Source of the DNA: Bacillus sp. JCM 19041
Lineage (GTDB): Bacteria; Bacillota; Bacilli; Bacillales; Bacillaceae_D
Assembly: GCA_001310375.1 (NCBI GenBank)
Contig: BAXC01000001.1
Span: forward strand, 23,376 to 87,375
Length of the DNA: 64,000 nt
Direction: 5' to 3'
Within the stretch, counting starts at the first letter, position 1. Each line of letters begins with the position of its first letter. Below the pieces are notes generated by a model that ran no database searches, was not told the origin of the DNA, and saw only the letters and a program-made list of their open reading frames with translations. This document shows positions 50,492 to 62,646 of the stretch, piece after piece. Made by a program: the position numbers and the translations under genes.

Positions 50492-51121
50492 TTATCTTGG
50501 ATCAACCACAACATGACGTTTTTGACCGGCACCTTTTGATTCAGTTTTAACACCTTTTTCGTTAGCGAGCGCCATATGGATGACTTTACGTTCTCTCGCA
50601 GGCATCGGTTCTAATACGACCGACTCCTGTGATTGTTGTGCCTTTTTGCTAACACGAACTGCTAATTCTTTTAATGTCTCTTCCCGTTTTTCACGATACC
50701 CGCCAGCATCAAGTTGAATTCGTACAAAATCAACTGTACCCGCTTGGACAACAGCTAAATTAGCGAGGTATTCAAGTGAATCGAGCGTCTGCCCTTTTTT
50801 TCCAATCAACCGCCCTTGATCCGCTTCATTTACACTCAAAAGGTTAAACCTTAAGTCTTTCCCTTTTTTCTGTTCATCTAACTCAACTTCAATACCCATT
50901 AAAGAAATTGTTTCTTTTAGGAAAGTACTGGCAACCATAGCAGAATTGGGCTTAACTCGAACTTCAATGACTGCTGGTTTTACACCAAATAAACCTAGAA
51001 ACCCTTTGTTTGGCTGTTCCACTACATCATAGACTAACTGTTCCCGCTCGACACTTAAATCATTCATTGCCTTTGCAACAGCTTCTTCGATAGTTCGGCC
51101 TTTTACCATATGAGTTGCCAT
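50492..51121 (-). CDS. jag: KhpB/Jag (EloR) RNA-binding protein
   Basis: 209 residues, intact. Jag-N domain (TIEEAVAKAMNDL ... GFLGLFGVKPA), KH domain with RLIGKKGQTLDSLEYL, and R3H domain with MPARERKVIHMAL. It binds RNA as a partner of KhpA and affects cell elongation. It follows spoIIIJ in the same operon, 15 bp apart. Confidence 0.96.
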   Translation of the reverse strand: MATHMVKGRTIEEAVAKAMNDLSVEREQLVYDVVEQPNKGFLGLFGVKPAVIEVRVKPNSAMVASTFLKETISLMGIEVELDEQKKGKDLRFNLLSVNEADQGRLIGKKGQTLDSLEYLANLAVVQAGTVDFVRIQLDAGGYREKREETLKELAVRVSKKAQQSQESVVLEPMPARERKVIHMALANEKGVKTESKGAGQKRHVVVDPR

Positions 51122-51136
51122 TTGCTTTCCCCTTCC

Positions 51137-51981
51137 TTATTTCCGCTTTTTCTTTTTGCCTTTTTTCTTATTATTATTGTTCTTTTTGGGATTATTCTTT
51201 GTTGATTTACCCTTTTGTCCAGCTTGATTAACCGCAAGTGTGGACTCCAGCCCTCTTTTGCCTGCATTTGGACCAGTGATAAAATAGGTTTGGGCAATCA
51301 TGAATATATTTCCGACAACCCAGTACAGAATAACAGCTGCTGGAAGAAATGCTCCAATAACTAGGATCATAATCGGCATCATGTATAACAGAATCTTCAT
51401 CTGTGGATTGTTTTGTACCATCATCATCTTTTGCTGAAAAAACGTTAATATACAAGCCAATACCGGCAAGATGAAGAATGGATCAGCTACGTTTAACTCA
51501 AACCATAAAAAACGTTCGCCCTCAAAATTAGGTGTTCGCATGATTGCATGATAAATCGCCAAGAAAATTGGCATTTGGATAAGGATCGGCAAACATCCTG
51601 CAAAAGGGTTCACTTTATGTTCCGCAAACATCTTCTGCATTTCTTCATTGAGTTTCACTCTCGTATTTTGATCTTTTGCGCTATATGTTTCTCTTAGTTT
51701 TTGCATCTCTGGTTGCAATTGCTGCATCGCTTTTGTGCTTTTTGTTTGCTTAATCATTAATGCATTAATATCGCACGGAATAAAATCGTTACGACAATAA
51801 TCGCCACACCATAACTACTTACCCAACCAGCGATGATAATAATGAGCTGTGACAACGGATACACAAAAAAGGAATTCCAAATACCCGAACTCTCTGCAGT
51901 AACTGGCTCATTAATACTAAAACAACCGGATAAGAACAGCAGCATACTCGCCATAATTGCGAGCCAACCTATTCTCTTCAA
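51137..51981 (-). CDS. spoIIIJ: Membrane protein insertase YidC/SpoIIIJ, frameshifted
   Basis: About 281 residues after one C is restored near 51763 ([15 protein letters not shown]). A lipoprotein-type signal ([10 protein letters not shown]), then the YidC core: [10 protein letters not shown] with the conserved groove arginine, [22 protein letters not shown], and a very basic Lys/Asn C-terminal tail. It inserts membrane proteins and is needed for sporulation stage III. Located between rnpA and jag. Confidence 0.96.
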
Positions 51982-52004
51982 TTCTCGTACATCCTCTCCA
52001 GCAG

Positions 52005-52369
52005 TCAGCTTTCTTTCTTTTTATGTGGACGCGAAAGCACTTTAGACTTACGCATAACATGTTCTAAACTACTTCGAACTTCTTTTAAGGAAAGGTCACG
52101 CGCAGGATTCCTAGCATAACAACATAATCACAGCCATGTTGGAGCTGGTCCTGTAAATCATGAAACACCACTCGGACCAAACGTTTGATTCGATTTCGAC
52201 AGACAGCGTTACCCACTCGTTTTGAAACAGATAAGCCCAGCCGCAATTCCACTTGTCCCTCTTTTGGCAATATATAAAGAACAAACTGCCGATTAGCCAT
52301 CGAAGTTCCTTTTTTAAAGACAGCTGAAAATTCTTCGTTCTTTTTTATACGTTGTTCTTTTTTCATCAT
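52005..52369 (-). CDS. rnpA: Ribonuclease P protein component, frameshifted
   Basis: About 121 residues after one base is restored near 52113; the frame then reads [14 protein letters not shown] and runs to a stop at 52005, 23 bp before spoIIIJ. Start [18 protein letters not shown] at 52369. The RNR motif is in [15 protein letters not shown]. It binds the RNase P RNA and helps trim the 5' ends of tRNAs. Confidence 0.95.
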
Positions 52370-52429
52370 GCACACGACCTCTCGCCCGCAATGGTTTTTA
52401 TACCAGAAAAAGACCACTGGTGTCAGTGT

Positions 52430-52567
52430 CTATGCAGACAATACTTTTCTTCCTTTTTGACGACGACGCGCAAGGACTTTACGTCCGTTTTTCGTAGCCA
52501 TACGAGCACGGAAGCCGTGATTCTTTTTGCGCTTACGGTTATTTGGTTGGAACGTTGGTTTACCCAT
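52430..52567 (-). CDS. rpmH: 50S ribosomal protein L34
   Basis: 45 residues: [19 protein letters not shown], then [20 protein letters not shown] and VLSA. A GGAGGTGG ribosome site precedes the ATG. It marks the left edge of oriC, as in nearly all bacteria. Confidence 0.97.
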   Translation of the reverse strand: MGKPTFQPNNRKRKKNHGFRARMATKNGRKVLARRRQKGRKVLSA

Positions 52568-52971
52568 GTATTCCACCTCCTTCGAGGATTGTATCTCTTC
52601 AGACACTCTTAAAAATTATAAAGATAAAAAGCGCACTCTGTCAAGTAGCTATTTTAATTATCGATTACCTACCTCTTTTCATTCCTTTTCGTCAAATGTG
52701 GATTATTTTCGAGCTCTTTTTTGTTTGTCTACAAGTTATCGACAACGATTTGCACATATCTAGTGTTGTGGACAACGTCAAGATACTAGATGCTGCGTTT
52801 TGTGGATAAGTATATTAAACCATTGCGGCTTAAGGTTATTTTTGCTATGATTAAGTTGTTTTCCTTCGTGGACACTGATTTTATCAAAAAACCTGTCCAC
52901 AGCCTGTGGGTAAGGTTGTGGACAGGTTTTTTATTTCTGTTTCTTTATTTATCCACAACACACTGGATATG
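52568..52971. other. oriC: oriC, upstream part (DnaA-box clusters between rpmH and dnaA)
   Basis: Perfect DnaA boxes: TGTGGATAA (52801-52809) and TTATCCACA (52949-52957). One-mismatch boxes: 52697-52705, 52736-52744, 52767-52775, 52905-52913. More distant: 52893-52901 and 52917-52925. This corresponds to incA/incB of the two-part B. subtilis origin. The rest of the gap holds rpmH and dnaA promoter sequence and no gene. Confidence 0.9.
52887..52930. repeat. Perfect inverted repeat in oriC carrying DnaA boxes
   Basis: AAAACCTGTCCACA (52888-52901) and TGTGGACAGGTTTT (52917-52930) are exact reverse complements, 15 nt apart, with T tracts outward on both strands. Each arm contains a DnaA-box-like sequence. 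It looks like a bidirectional terminator that would shield the origin from dnaA and rpmH transcription, or a DnaA-dimer arrangement. Confidence 0.7.
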
Positions 52972-53000
52972 TTGAACATACCGTTTTTCTACTATATTAT
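52972..53000 (+). promoter_or_regulatory. dnaA: Sigma-A promoter of dnaA
   Basis: TTGAAC (52972-52977), a 17-nt spacer, TATTAT (52995-53000). A perfect DnaA box lies 15 bp upstream, consistent with autoregulation. Confidence 0.7.
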
Positions 53001-53103
53001 TATTTACTCACATTATAACGGGGTATGCATATTTATTCCACTTTATTTTTTAGGTTATACAAAGGTTGTACAGTAATGAGATGTCGCAAAAGGAGGGGCT
53101 TTC

Positions 53104-54456
53104 TTGGAAAATATTCATGACTTATGGAGCAAAGTGCTTGAAGAAATGAAGAAGAAAGTAAGTAAACCGAGTTATGAAACTTGGTTAAAAGCAACAAAAG
53201 CAAATACATTGCAGAATGACGTCATTGTTGTTACCGCACCAAATGAGTTTGCTCGGGATTGGCTAGAAGATCATTATTCAGGCTTAACATCTGACATTAT
53301 GGAACAATTAACTGGAGCTCGTTTAGCTCCCAAGTTTGTTATTCCTCAGCATGAACAGGAAGACGAAACGCCACCAGAACAACCAGCCCCGTCTCCTGCG
53401 GAAGCCGATTTGTCCGGTCAGTCAACTACATCTAGAACAATGCTTAACGATAAATATACATTTAACACGTTCGTCATCGGATCGGGAAACCGCTTCGCCC
53501 ATGCCGCTTCACTTGCAGTTGCAGAAGCTCCAGCCCGTGCTTACAATCCATTGTTTATCTATGGAGGCGTTGGTCTTGGAAAAACGCATTTAATGCACGC
53601 GATTGGCCATTATGTTATGGAACACAATCCAAATGCCAAAGTCGTTTATTTATCTTCAGAGAAATTTACAAATGAATTTATTAATGCGATTCGCGACAAC
53701 AAAGCTGTCCACTTTCGCAACAAATACCGTAATGTAGATGTTCTTCTGATTGATGATATTCAATTTATAGCTGGAAAGATCCAAACACAAGAAGAGTTCT
53801 TCCATACATTCAATGCGCTCCATGAAGAATCAAAACAAATTGTCATATCAAGTGATCGACCTCCAAAAGAGATACCTACACTTGAAGATCGACTGCGTTC
53901 CAGATTTGAATGGGGATTAATTACGGATATTACACCACCTGATTTGGAAACCAGGATTGCGATCTTACGCAAAAAAGCAAAAGCAGAGAACTTAGATATT
54001 CCAAATGAAGTGATGCTTTATATCGCTAATCAAATTGATACAAATATTCGCGAGCTTGAAGGCGCGCTTATTCGTGTCGTAGCGTACTCAAGTTTAATTA
54101 ATCAAGATATGAACGCTGATCTTGCAGCTGAAGCACTTAAAGATATTATTCCTAATGCACTTCCTAAAACGCTGACGATTACAGATATCCAAAAGCTTGT
54201 CGGTGATCACTATCAAGTAAAAATGGAAGATTTTAAAGCAAAGAAACGAACAAAATCTGTTGCTTTCCCACGCCAGATTGCCATGTACTTATCCCGTGAA
54301 TTAACGGATGCATCACTTCCTAAGATCGGAAGCGAATTTGGCGGGCGTGACCACACCACAGTGATTCATGCTCATGAAAAAATCTCCAAATTGCTTATGA
54401 CAGATCAAGAGTTGCAGCAAAAAGTCCAAGCAATTACAGAACAACTGCGTCAGTAA
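53104..54456 (+). CDS. dnaA: Chromosomal replication initiator DnaA
   Basis: 450 residues, intact, starting at a TTG (53104) with AAAGGAGGGG 7 nt upstream. Domain I ([24 protein letters not shown] in two parts), a proline/glutamate-rich linker, AAA+ domain with [26 protein letters not shown] and the arginine finger in [10 protein letters not shown], and domain IV with the DnaA signature [11 protein letters not shown]. It binds DnaA boxes and melts oriC. Confidence 0.98.
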   Translation: MENIHDLWSKVLEEMKKKVSKPSYETWLKATKANTLQNDVIVVTAPNEFARDWLEDHYSGLTSDIMEQLTGARLAPKFVIPQHEQEDETPPEQPAPSPAEADLSGQSTTSRTMLNDKYTFNTFVIGSGNRFAHAASLAVAEAPARAYNPLFIYGGVGLGKTHLMHAIGHYVMEHNPNAKVVYLSSEKFTNEFINAIRDNKAVHFRNKYRNVDVLLIDDIQFIAGKIQTQEEFFHTFNALHEESKQIVISSDRPPKEIPTLEDRLRSRFEWGLITDITPPDLETRIAILRKKAKAENLDIPNEVMLYIANQIDTNIRELEGALIRVVAYSSLINQDMNADLAAEALKDIIPNALPKTLTITDIQKLVGDHYQVKMEDFKAKKRTKSVAFPRQIAMYLSRELTDASLPKIGSEFGGRDHTTVIHAHEKISKLLMTDQELQQKVQAITEQLRQ

Positions 54457-54485
54457 ATGTGAACATGTGCATAAAGTTGACAAGC

Positions 54486-54600
54486 CTATCCACATATTAC
54501 CCACATGTGAATAGGCTGTCTCTTTACGCTTTTTCCTTGTTTATCCACAAATACACAAGCCCTATTACTATTACTACGACTTTAAAACATTAGTAAAAGA
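54486..54600. other. oriC: oriC, downstream part: DnaA boxes, DnaA-trios and unwinding element
   Basis: Boxes CTATCCACA (54486-54494), TTACCCACA (54497-54505) and a perfect TTATCCACA (54541-54549) are followed by a short GC patch (54559-54562) and CTATTACTATTACTA (54562-54576), whose complement is five DnaA-trio steps. An AT-rich stretch follows to dnaN. This is the box-GC-trio order of the basal unwinding system described in B. subtilis. The first two boxes also sit in an imperfect hairpin (54484-54516) that may end the dnaA transcript. Confidence 0.85.
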
Positions 54601-54623
54601 TATATGAAAAGGAGTTTCTTATT

Positions 54624-55766
54624 ATGCATGTTATTATTGACCGAAACCGAATGGTGCACGATGTCCAACACGTAGCTAAAGCCGTATCACCGAGAACAAC
54701 AATTCCAATTCTTACTGGTATAAAGCTTGTTGTCTCTGCAAATGGATTAACACTTACGGGTAGTGACTCTGATTTATCGATTGAATCGGTTATTCCTACT
54801 GTGGAAAACGAGAAAGAACTCGTACAAATTGAACAAGAAGGCAGTATTGTTCTGCAATCAAAATATTTTTCTGAAATTGTTAAGAAACTTCCTGGGGATA
54901 CAATTGAGATTCAAGTTCATGACCAATTTGCTGCAACAATCCGTTCTGGATCGTCTGTTTTTACATTAAACGGATTAGACCCTGATGAATATCCGCGTTT
55001 ACCGGAACTAAAAGAAGATTTGATTTTTAGCATTCCTCAGGATATGCTGCGCAACGTAATTCGCCAAACGGTCTTTGCGGTGTCCACCCAGGAAACACGT
55101 CCAGTGTTGACAGGTGTAAACATTGAGACCGGAGAAGGTGGATTAATCTGTTCTGCAACAGATAGTCACCGATTAGCAATGCGCAAAGCGAAGATTGAAT
55201 TCCAAAGCGATGACTTACATTTTCAGAATGTCGTGATTCCAGGAAAGAGTTTGCAAGAACTTAGCAAAATTTTAGAGGATACAAGTGACCCAGCAGAAAT
55301 CGTTGTTACCGAGAATCAGATTTTATTTAAATTAGGGAACCTTTTATTCTTTTCGCGATTACTTGAGGGGAAATATCCTGTTATTTCAAGCATGATTCCA
55401 ACTCAATCAAAAACAAGTTTTGTTCTAAAAACAAAGCAGTTGTTACAAACACTAGAAAGAGCATTGCTGCTTTCTAGAGAAGCAAAAAACAATGTCATCA
55501 ACTTAAAAACGCTTGGTGAAAATCAAATTGAGATTACATCCACTTCGCAAGAGGTTGGAAAAGTAACTGAACAAATGGAGACTGAGAAATTTGAAGGTGA
55601 AGAAATGCGTATCTCGTTTAACGGAAAAAATATCATTGACGCATTAAAAGTTGTTGATAGTGACGAAATTCGCATTGCTTTCACGGGTGCAATGAGCCCT
55701 TTTGTCATTCGTCCAATTGATTCGGATCATTACTTGCACTTATTCTCTCCAGTGCGCACATATTAA
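54624..55766 (+). CDS. dnaN: DNA polymerase III beta subunit (sliding clamp)
   Basis: 380 residues, intact: MHVIIDRNRMVHDVQHVAKAV start, TIPILTGIKL, LNGLDPDEYPRLPE, RPVLTGVNIE, ATDSHRLAMRK, and the tip YLHLFSPVRTY. A dimeric ring that tethers polymerase to DNA. AAAAGGAG lies before the ATG. Immediately downstream of oriC. Confidence 0.98.
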   Translation: MHVIIDRNRMVHDVQHVAKAVSPRTTIPILTGIKLVVSANGLTLTGSDSDLSIESVIPTVENEKELVQIEQEGSIVLQSKYFSEIVKKLPGDTIEIQVHDQFAATIRSGSSVFTLNGLDPDEYPRLPELKEDLIFSIPQDMLRNVIRQTVFAVSTQETRPVLTGVNIETGEGGLICSATDSHRLAMRKAKIEFQSDDLHFQNVVIPGKSLQELSKILEDTSDPAEIVVTENQILFKLGNLLFFSRLLEGKYPVISSMIPTQSKTSFVLKTKQLLQTLERALLLSREAKNNVINLKTLGENQIEITSTSQEVGKVTEQMETEKFEGEEMRISFNGKNIIDALKVVDSDEIRIAFTGAMSPFVIRPIDSDHYLHLFSPVRTY

Positions 55767-55786
55767 GAAGCTATGTGAAAAATAGG

Positions 55787-55815
55787 TTGGCTAGAACGAA
55801 ATCGTTTAGTACAAT
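55787..55815 (+). promoter_or_regulatory. Probable promoter of yaaA-recF-remB
   Basis: TTGGCT (55787-55792), 17 nt, TACAAT (55810-55815), within the 163-bp gap after dnaN. Confidence 0.55.
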
Positions 55816-55929
55816 AGAGAAAGAGAAACTAACAGGGAACGAAAAATCGATATGGCTAACTATTTCTAAGGCAGCATTCTCAGACAGATATGCTGTCTTC
55901 CCTTCGTCTAGCAGATTGTGAGGTGCGTT

Positions 55930-56148
55930 TTGGAACAGATTAGAATTGAAACGGAATATATTACACTTGGGCAGCTGTTAAAAGAAGTAGGTGCTATTGA
56001 CACTGGCGGGATGGCTAAGTGGTATTTAAGTGAGCATACGGTTATTGTGAACGCGGAGACTGAAAACCGACGTGGCAAAAAGCTACGGGATGGCGATGTA
56101 ATTGATTTGGAAGATGGGCGAACATTTATGATTGCCGTAAAGGACTAA
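55930..56148 (+). CDS. yaaA: S4-domain RNA-binding protein YaaA (RlbA)
   Basis: 72 residues. TTG start at 55930 ([20 protein letters not shown]), with GAGGTG just upstream; an in-frame GTG at 55918 is less likely because homologues begin MEQI. An S4 RNA-binding fold with [19 protein letters not shown]. Always between dnaN and recF in bacilli; linked to ribosome assembly. Confidence 0.93.
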   Translation: MEQIRIETEYITLGQLLKEVGAIDTGGMAKWYLSEHTVIVNAETENRRGKKLRDGDVIDLEDGRTFMIAVKD

Positions 56149-56150
56149 CC

Positions 56151-57268
56151 ATGCTCATTCATACGCTTGCACTTACTTCATACCGCAATTATGAAGAAAC
56201 AACGGTTTCCTTTGGACCTAAAGTTAATGTCTTTGTTGGTGAGAATGCCCAAGGAAAAACAAATTTGCTGGAAGCTATATATGTTGTTGCTTTAGCGAAA
56301 TCACATCGCACACCAAAAGATAAAGAGCTGATCGGATTTGATCAGCCTTTTGCACGCATTCATACGGAAGGGCAGGTCCGAACAGGCGAAATCGAACTTG
56401 ACCTTATTTTGTCTGGTAAAGGAAAAAAAGGAAAGATCAATGGGTTGGAACAACGGCGTTTAAGTGATTATGTAGGAACGTTAAACGTGGTGATGTTTGC
56501 TCCAGAGGATCTTGACTTGGTGAAGGGCAGTCCTCAAGTGCGGAGGCGTTTTATTGATATGGAGTTAGGACAAATAAGCCCTGTTTATTTGCATGAACTA
56601 TCCCTTTACGGAAAGATATTGAAACAACGTAATGTGCTACTGAAGGACATGCAACAAAAACGTTCAAACGAATTTACGATGCTCGATGTGCTGACAGATC
56701 AATTAATAGAGAAAGCTGCTTTTATCGTGAAAAAGCGTGCTGAATTCATCGTGCAACTTGAAAAATGGGCAATTCCGATACATGAGTCGATTAGTCGAGG
56801 GAAAGAATTATTGAACTTCGTTACATCCCATCGTTTGAGGTATCAGACATGGGAAATATGACGAAAATAAAAGAAGACCTCAAACATGTATATAAACAGA
56901 AAAAGGAAAATGAAGTTCGGCGGGGAACAACTCTTTTTGGACCCCATCGCGATGACATCGCTTTTTCTGTTAATGGATTAGATGTACAAACCTATGGCTC
57001 CCAAGGCCAGCAACGGACAACCGCATTATCACTAAAACTAGCAGAAATTGATCTGATTTATGCTGAGATTGGTGAATATCCAATCTTACTTTTAGACGAT
57101 GTGCTTTCAGAATTAGATGATTATAGGCAATCTCATTTACTAGAGACGATCCAGAGCCGTGTCCAAACGTTTGTGACAACGACTTCGATTGGTGGCCTGC
57201 ATCAAAACGTATTGCGCGAAGCTCGTGTATTTACGGTTGTCCACGGCGCGGTTGAGCGAATGGAGTAA
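56151..57268 (+). CDS. recF: Recombination and repair protein RecF, frameshifted
   Basis: About 372 residues after one base is restored near 56813 ([17 protein letters not shown] type junction). An SMC-like ABC ATPase with Walker [17 protein letters not shown], the signature region [18 protein letters not shown] and Walker [15 protein letters not shown]. It loads RecA at gaps. Two bases after yaaA, so translation is coupled. Confidence 0.96.
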
Positions 57269-57272
57269 GAGT

Positions 57273-57548
57273 ATGTATATTCATATTGGCGGAGATGTCA
57301 TATTGCCGGCAAAAAAGGTAATTGGCATTTTTCCATACGCAGAAAAAGAACTTTCAAAGCAAACGAAAGTTTTTTTAAAAGAGCGGGAGCAAGATGGATC
57401 CTGCATAAAGATTGTAGACGATGATTCGGTCAAAAGTATTATCGTGACGGATGCATCCACTTATTATTCCCCTGTATCTTCACAAACATTGTTTAGGCGG
57501 TCCAATACGGATGCGCTGGAAAAGCTGCATGGAGATGTAGAAGACTAA
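57273..57548 (+). CDS. remB: RemB (YaaB), extracellular-matrix regulator (DUF370)
   Basis: 91 residues, intact, from MYIHIGGDVILPAKKVIGIF at 57273. DUF370 proteins such as RemA and RemB control biofilm matrix genes; RemA binds DNA as a ring. Position between recF and gyrB is conserved. Confidence 0.93.
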   Translation: MYIHIGGDVILPAKKVIGIFPYAEKELSKQTKVFLKEREQDGSCIKIVDDDSVKSIIVTDASTYYSPVSSQTLFRRSNTDALEKLHGDVED

Positions 57549-57592
57549 ATGGAGCCAAGCAAGCTACATGATTCCTGATGAGAAGGTGAAGA

Positions 57593-59511
<1,919 letters not shown>

Positions 59512-59558
59512 GAGAAGAGCCGGTTTTCTAATGCCGGCTTACCGTGGAGGTTTACGCA

Positions 59559-62087
59559 ATGGCTGAAGAAGAAGTGTCAAGATTAAGAGAGAGACAGATT
59601 GATGATGAGATGAAAGAATCATTCATGGATTATGCCATGAGTGTTATTGTCAGCCGTGCCTTGCCAGATGTGAGGGATGGGATGAAGCCTGTACACCGCC
59701 GTATTTTATATGCGATGTTTGAACTTGGCATGACGCCTGATAAGCCGTATAAAAAATCGGCACGTATTGTTGGTGAGGTTCTTGGGAAGTACCATCCACA
59801 TGGTGATTCATCCGTTTACGATACAATGGTGCGGATGGCGCAAGATTTCAGTTACCGCTACATGCTTGTAAACGGTCACGGTAATTTCGGATCAATTGAT
59901 GGGGATTCAGCGGCGGCAATGCGTTATACTGAATCGAAAATGTCAAAGATTTCGATGGAGCTTGTCCGTGATTTAAATAAAGACACAGTTGATTTTGCTG
60001 AAAACTATGATGGCACTGAACGCGAACCGGTTGTTTTACCTGCTCGTTTTCCAAATCTACTTGTGAACGGGACATCTGGGATTGCTGTCGGGATGGCAAC
60101 AAACATTCCACCGCACCAACTTGGTGAGGTAATTGATGGGTCCTTGCTTTATCAGAAGACCCAGAGATTAGCATCCCTGAATTAATGGAACATATTCCGG
60201 GTCCAGACTTTCCGACCGGCGGCGAGATCCTTGGTCGTTCTGGTATACGAAAAGCCTATACAACTGGACGCGGTTCGATTATGGTCCGTGCGAAAACAAA
60301 CATAGAAGAGAAAAAAGGCAAACAATCAATTATTGTGACAGAGCTTCCATATCAAGTGAATAAAGCTCGTCTAATTGAGAAGATTGCTGAGCTTGTTCGT
60401 GATAAAAAGATTGAAGGTATTTCGGAACTGCGTGATTCATCTGACCGGAATGGGATGCGTATTGTCATTGATCTGAGAAGAGATGCCAATGCAAACGTCA
60501 TTTTGAACAACTTGTATAAGCAAACTGCTTTGCAAACAAGCTTTGGTATTAATACGCTTGCGCTTGTAAAAGGGCGTCCAGAAGTGCTTAATCTTAAGCA
60601 AGTTCTTGAACATTATTTAAGCCACCAAGTTGAAGTTATCCGGAGACGGACGCAATTTGACCTTAATAAAGCGGAAGCACGTGCTCATATTTTAGAAGGT
60701 TTGCGTATTGCTTTGGATCATATTGATGAGATTATTGCCTTAATCCGCGCATCTGATACAGCGGAGATTGCACGTAATGGCTTAATCGAACGTTTTGAAT
60801 TGAGCTATGAGCAAGCACAGGCCATTCTTGATATGCGCTTGCAACGTTTAACAGGACTTGAGCGAGATAAGCTTGAGCAGGAATACCAAGAGTTAATGGC
60901 GCGAATTGCGGAGCTTAAAGCGATTCTCGCTAGTGAAGAGCGAGTGCTTGAAGTCATCCGTGAAGAGTTGCTTGTTGTGAAGGAGAAGTTTAACGACGAA
61001 CGCCGTACGGTTATTTCGATGAGTGAAGAACATCTTGAAGATGAGGATTTAATTCCGCGTCAAAACATCGTTATTACGATTACTCATAACGGTTATGTTA
61101 AGCGCCTCCCAATCTCTACTTATCGAGCACAACGTCGCGGAGGTAAAGGTATCCAAGGATGGGTACAAATGATGATGATTTTGTGCAACACTTGTTCACA
61201 ACCAACACGCATCATACCGTGCTATTCTTTACAAACAAAGGGAAAGTCTATCGTCTAAAGGGCTATGAGATCCTGAACTTGGACGGACGGCAAAAGGGAT
61301 TCCGGCAATCAACTTGCTACAAATTGATCCAGGTGAAACGATTAGTACGGTTATACCAATTGAAGAATTTGATGAGAACTACTATCTATTTTTCTTAACT
61401 GAACATGGTATTGCTAAGCGGACAAAGCTGTCGGCGTTCGCCAATATCCGCAAAGGCGGGCTTTTTGCAATAAACTTGCGAGATGATGATTCCCTCCATG
61501 GTGTCCGTCTTACCGATGGTGAACGAGAAATCATGATTGGTACGAAGCAAGGGATGGCGATTCGTTTCCCTGAAAGTGATGTTCGCTTAATGGGACGTAC
61601 TGCTGGCGGTGTAAAAGGGATTAGGTTGTCTGAAGATGACGGTGTTGTTGGCATGGATGTTATCACAGAAGACCAAAAGGTGCTTGTGGTAACTGAAAAA
61701 GGATACGGCAAACGAACAGAGCTTGATGAATACCGTGTCCAAAGTCGCGGTGGTAAAGGAATCAAAACATGTAATATCACCAATAAGAACGGTCCGCTTG
61801 TTTCTCTCAAAATGGTAGCTGAAGAAGATGACATTATGATTGTGACAGCGAATGGCGTGATTATCCGAACAACAGTTGAAGGTATTTCAACAACTGGACG
61901 AAATACGCAAGGTGTTACATTGATCCGTGTTCGTGAAGGTGAAGAAGTAGCAACTGTCGCTCGTGTTAATATCAATGATGATGAGGTTGATGAACTAGAA
62001 GACGAAGACATTGTTGAAGGCGAAGCAACAGAGGTATCTGAAGCAACTGAAGAACAGGAAGAAGATAAAAACGAAGAACAAGAATAA
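59559..62087 (+). CDS. gyrA: DNA gyrase subunit A, frameshifted at three sites
   Basis: About 843 residues after restoring single bases near 60140, 61157 and 61272. Winged-helix domain with [17 protein letters not shown], the quinolone region [17 protein letters not shown], and the catalytic Tyr in [10 protein letters not shown]. The coiled coil precedes six beta-pinwheel blades with the GyrA box [10 protein letters not shown], and the tail is very acidic. The quinolone region keeps Ser and Asp at the usual resistance positions. ATG at 59559 behind GGAGG. Confidence 0.97.
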
Positions 62088-62130
62088 AAAAGCGACTGAC
62101 ATCGGTCAGTTACTCAAACCATAGACGCAA

Positions 62131-62165
62131 TGCCCTCGAGATAAAATCTCGAGGCATTTTTCTCG
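62131..62165 (+). terminator. Terminator of gyrA
   Basis: TGCC-CTCGAGAT and ATCTCGAGGCA pair with one bulged C, then five Ts, about 45 bp past the gyrA stop. Confidence 0.85.
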
Positions 62166-62216
62166 GATTCATTTTCCGTAATCCTTTCGTTTTCAATAAC
62201 ATGATCAGCAACTAGT

Positions 62217-62310
62217 GGACGGCATACACATAGGCCCCTGTAGGAGCAAAGACGAAGATGAGACCTACAGCTATGCTGTGAGGCTCATCCGTCGCCCGCG
62301 GAAAGCGAAT
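62217..62310 (-). repeat. Bacillaceae intergenic repeat, one degenerate copy
   Basis: On the minus strand it begins TTCGCTTTCCGCGGGCGACG, passes GATGAGCCTC and GGTCTCATC, and ends in CTCCTACAGGGGCC. This order (CTTTCCGCGGGC, GAGCCTC, GGTCTC, TCCTGCAGG-like) is that of a repeat seen between genes in many bacilli. Its function is unknown. The rest of the gap up to 62646 shows no gene. Confidence 0.55.
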
Positions 62311-62646
62311 TGAATGTCGGGAGTGAGGACAAAGAGAAAAATTTTTCATTACATTACCGGGTACTCTGGCGTATAACGAGGGTGGGCATAATACGGTGGA
62401 CGTAACCCGATTTTTGGAACAGGCCAAGAATGATGCAAATAAGACATTTGTTCCTTTTTATTTGATTCGTGCACTAATAACAATGTAACGGTTGGATAGA
62501 AAGTAAAAACCACTTTGGTTCCCTCCTTGCTTATAGTATACGTAAGTATGGTGAGAGTGGAGACTGTCTCCTTCGATTAAGACGTGCACATAGGTATTTG
62601 CCTAATCATAAAGTATGTATGTAATTGGAACGGAGGGGACGATGAG

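Noticed and set aside
61382..62011. 209-residue open frame antisense to gyrA, rich in Ser and Thr
   Set aside because: Its composition is what the complement of an acidic gyrA tail gives; no start signal.
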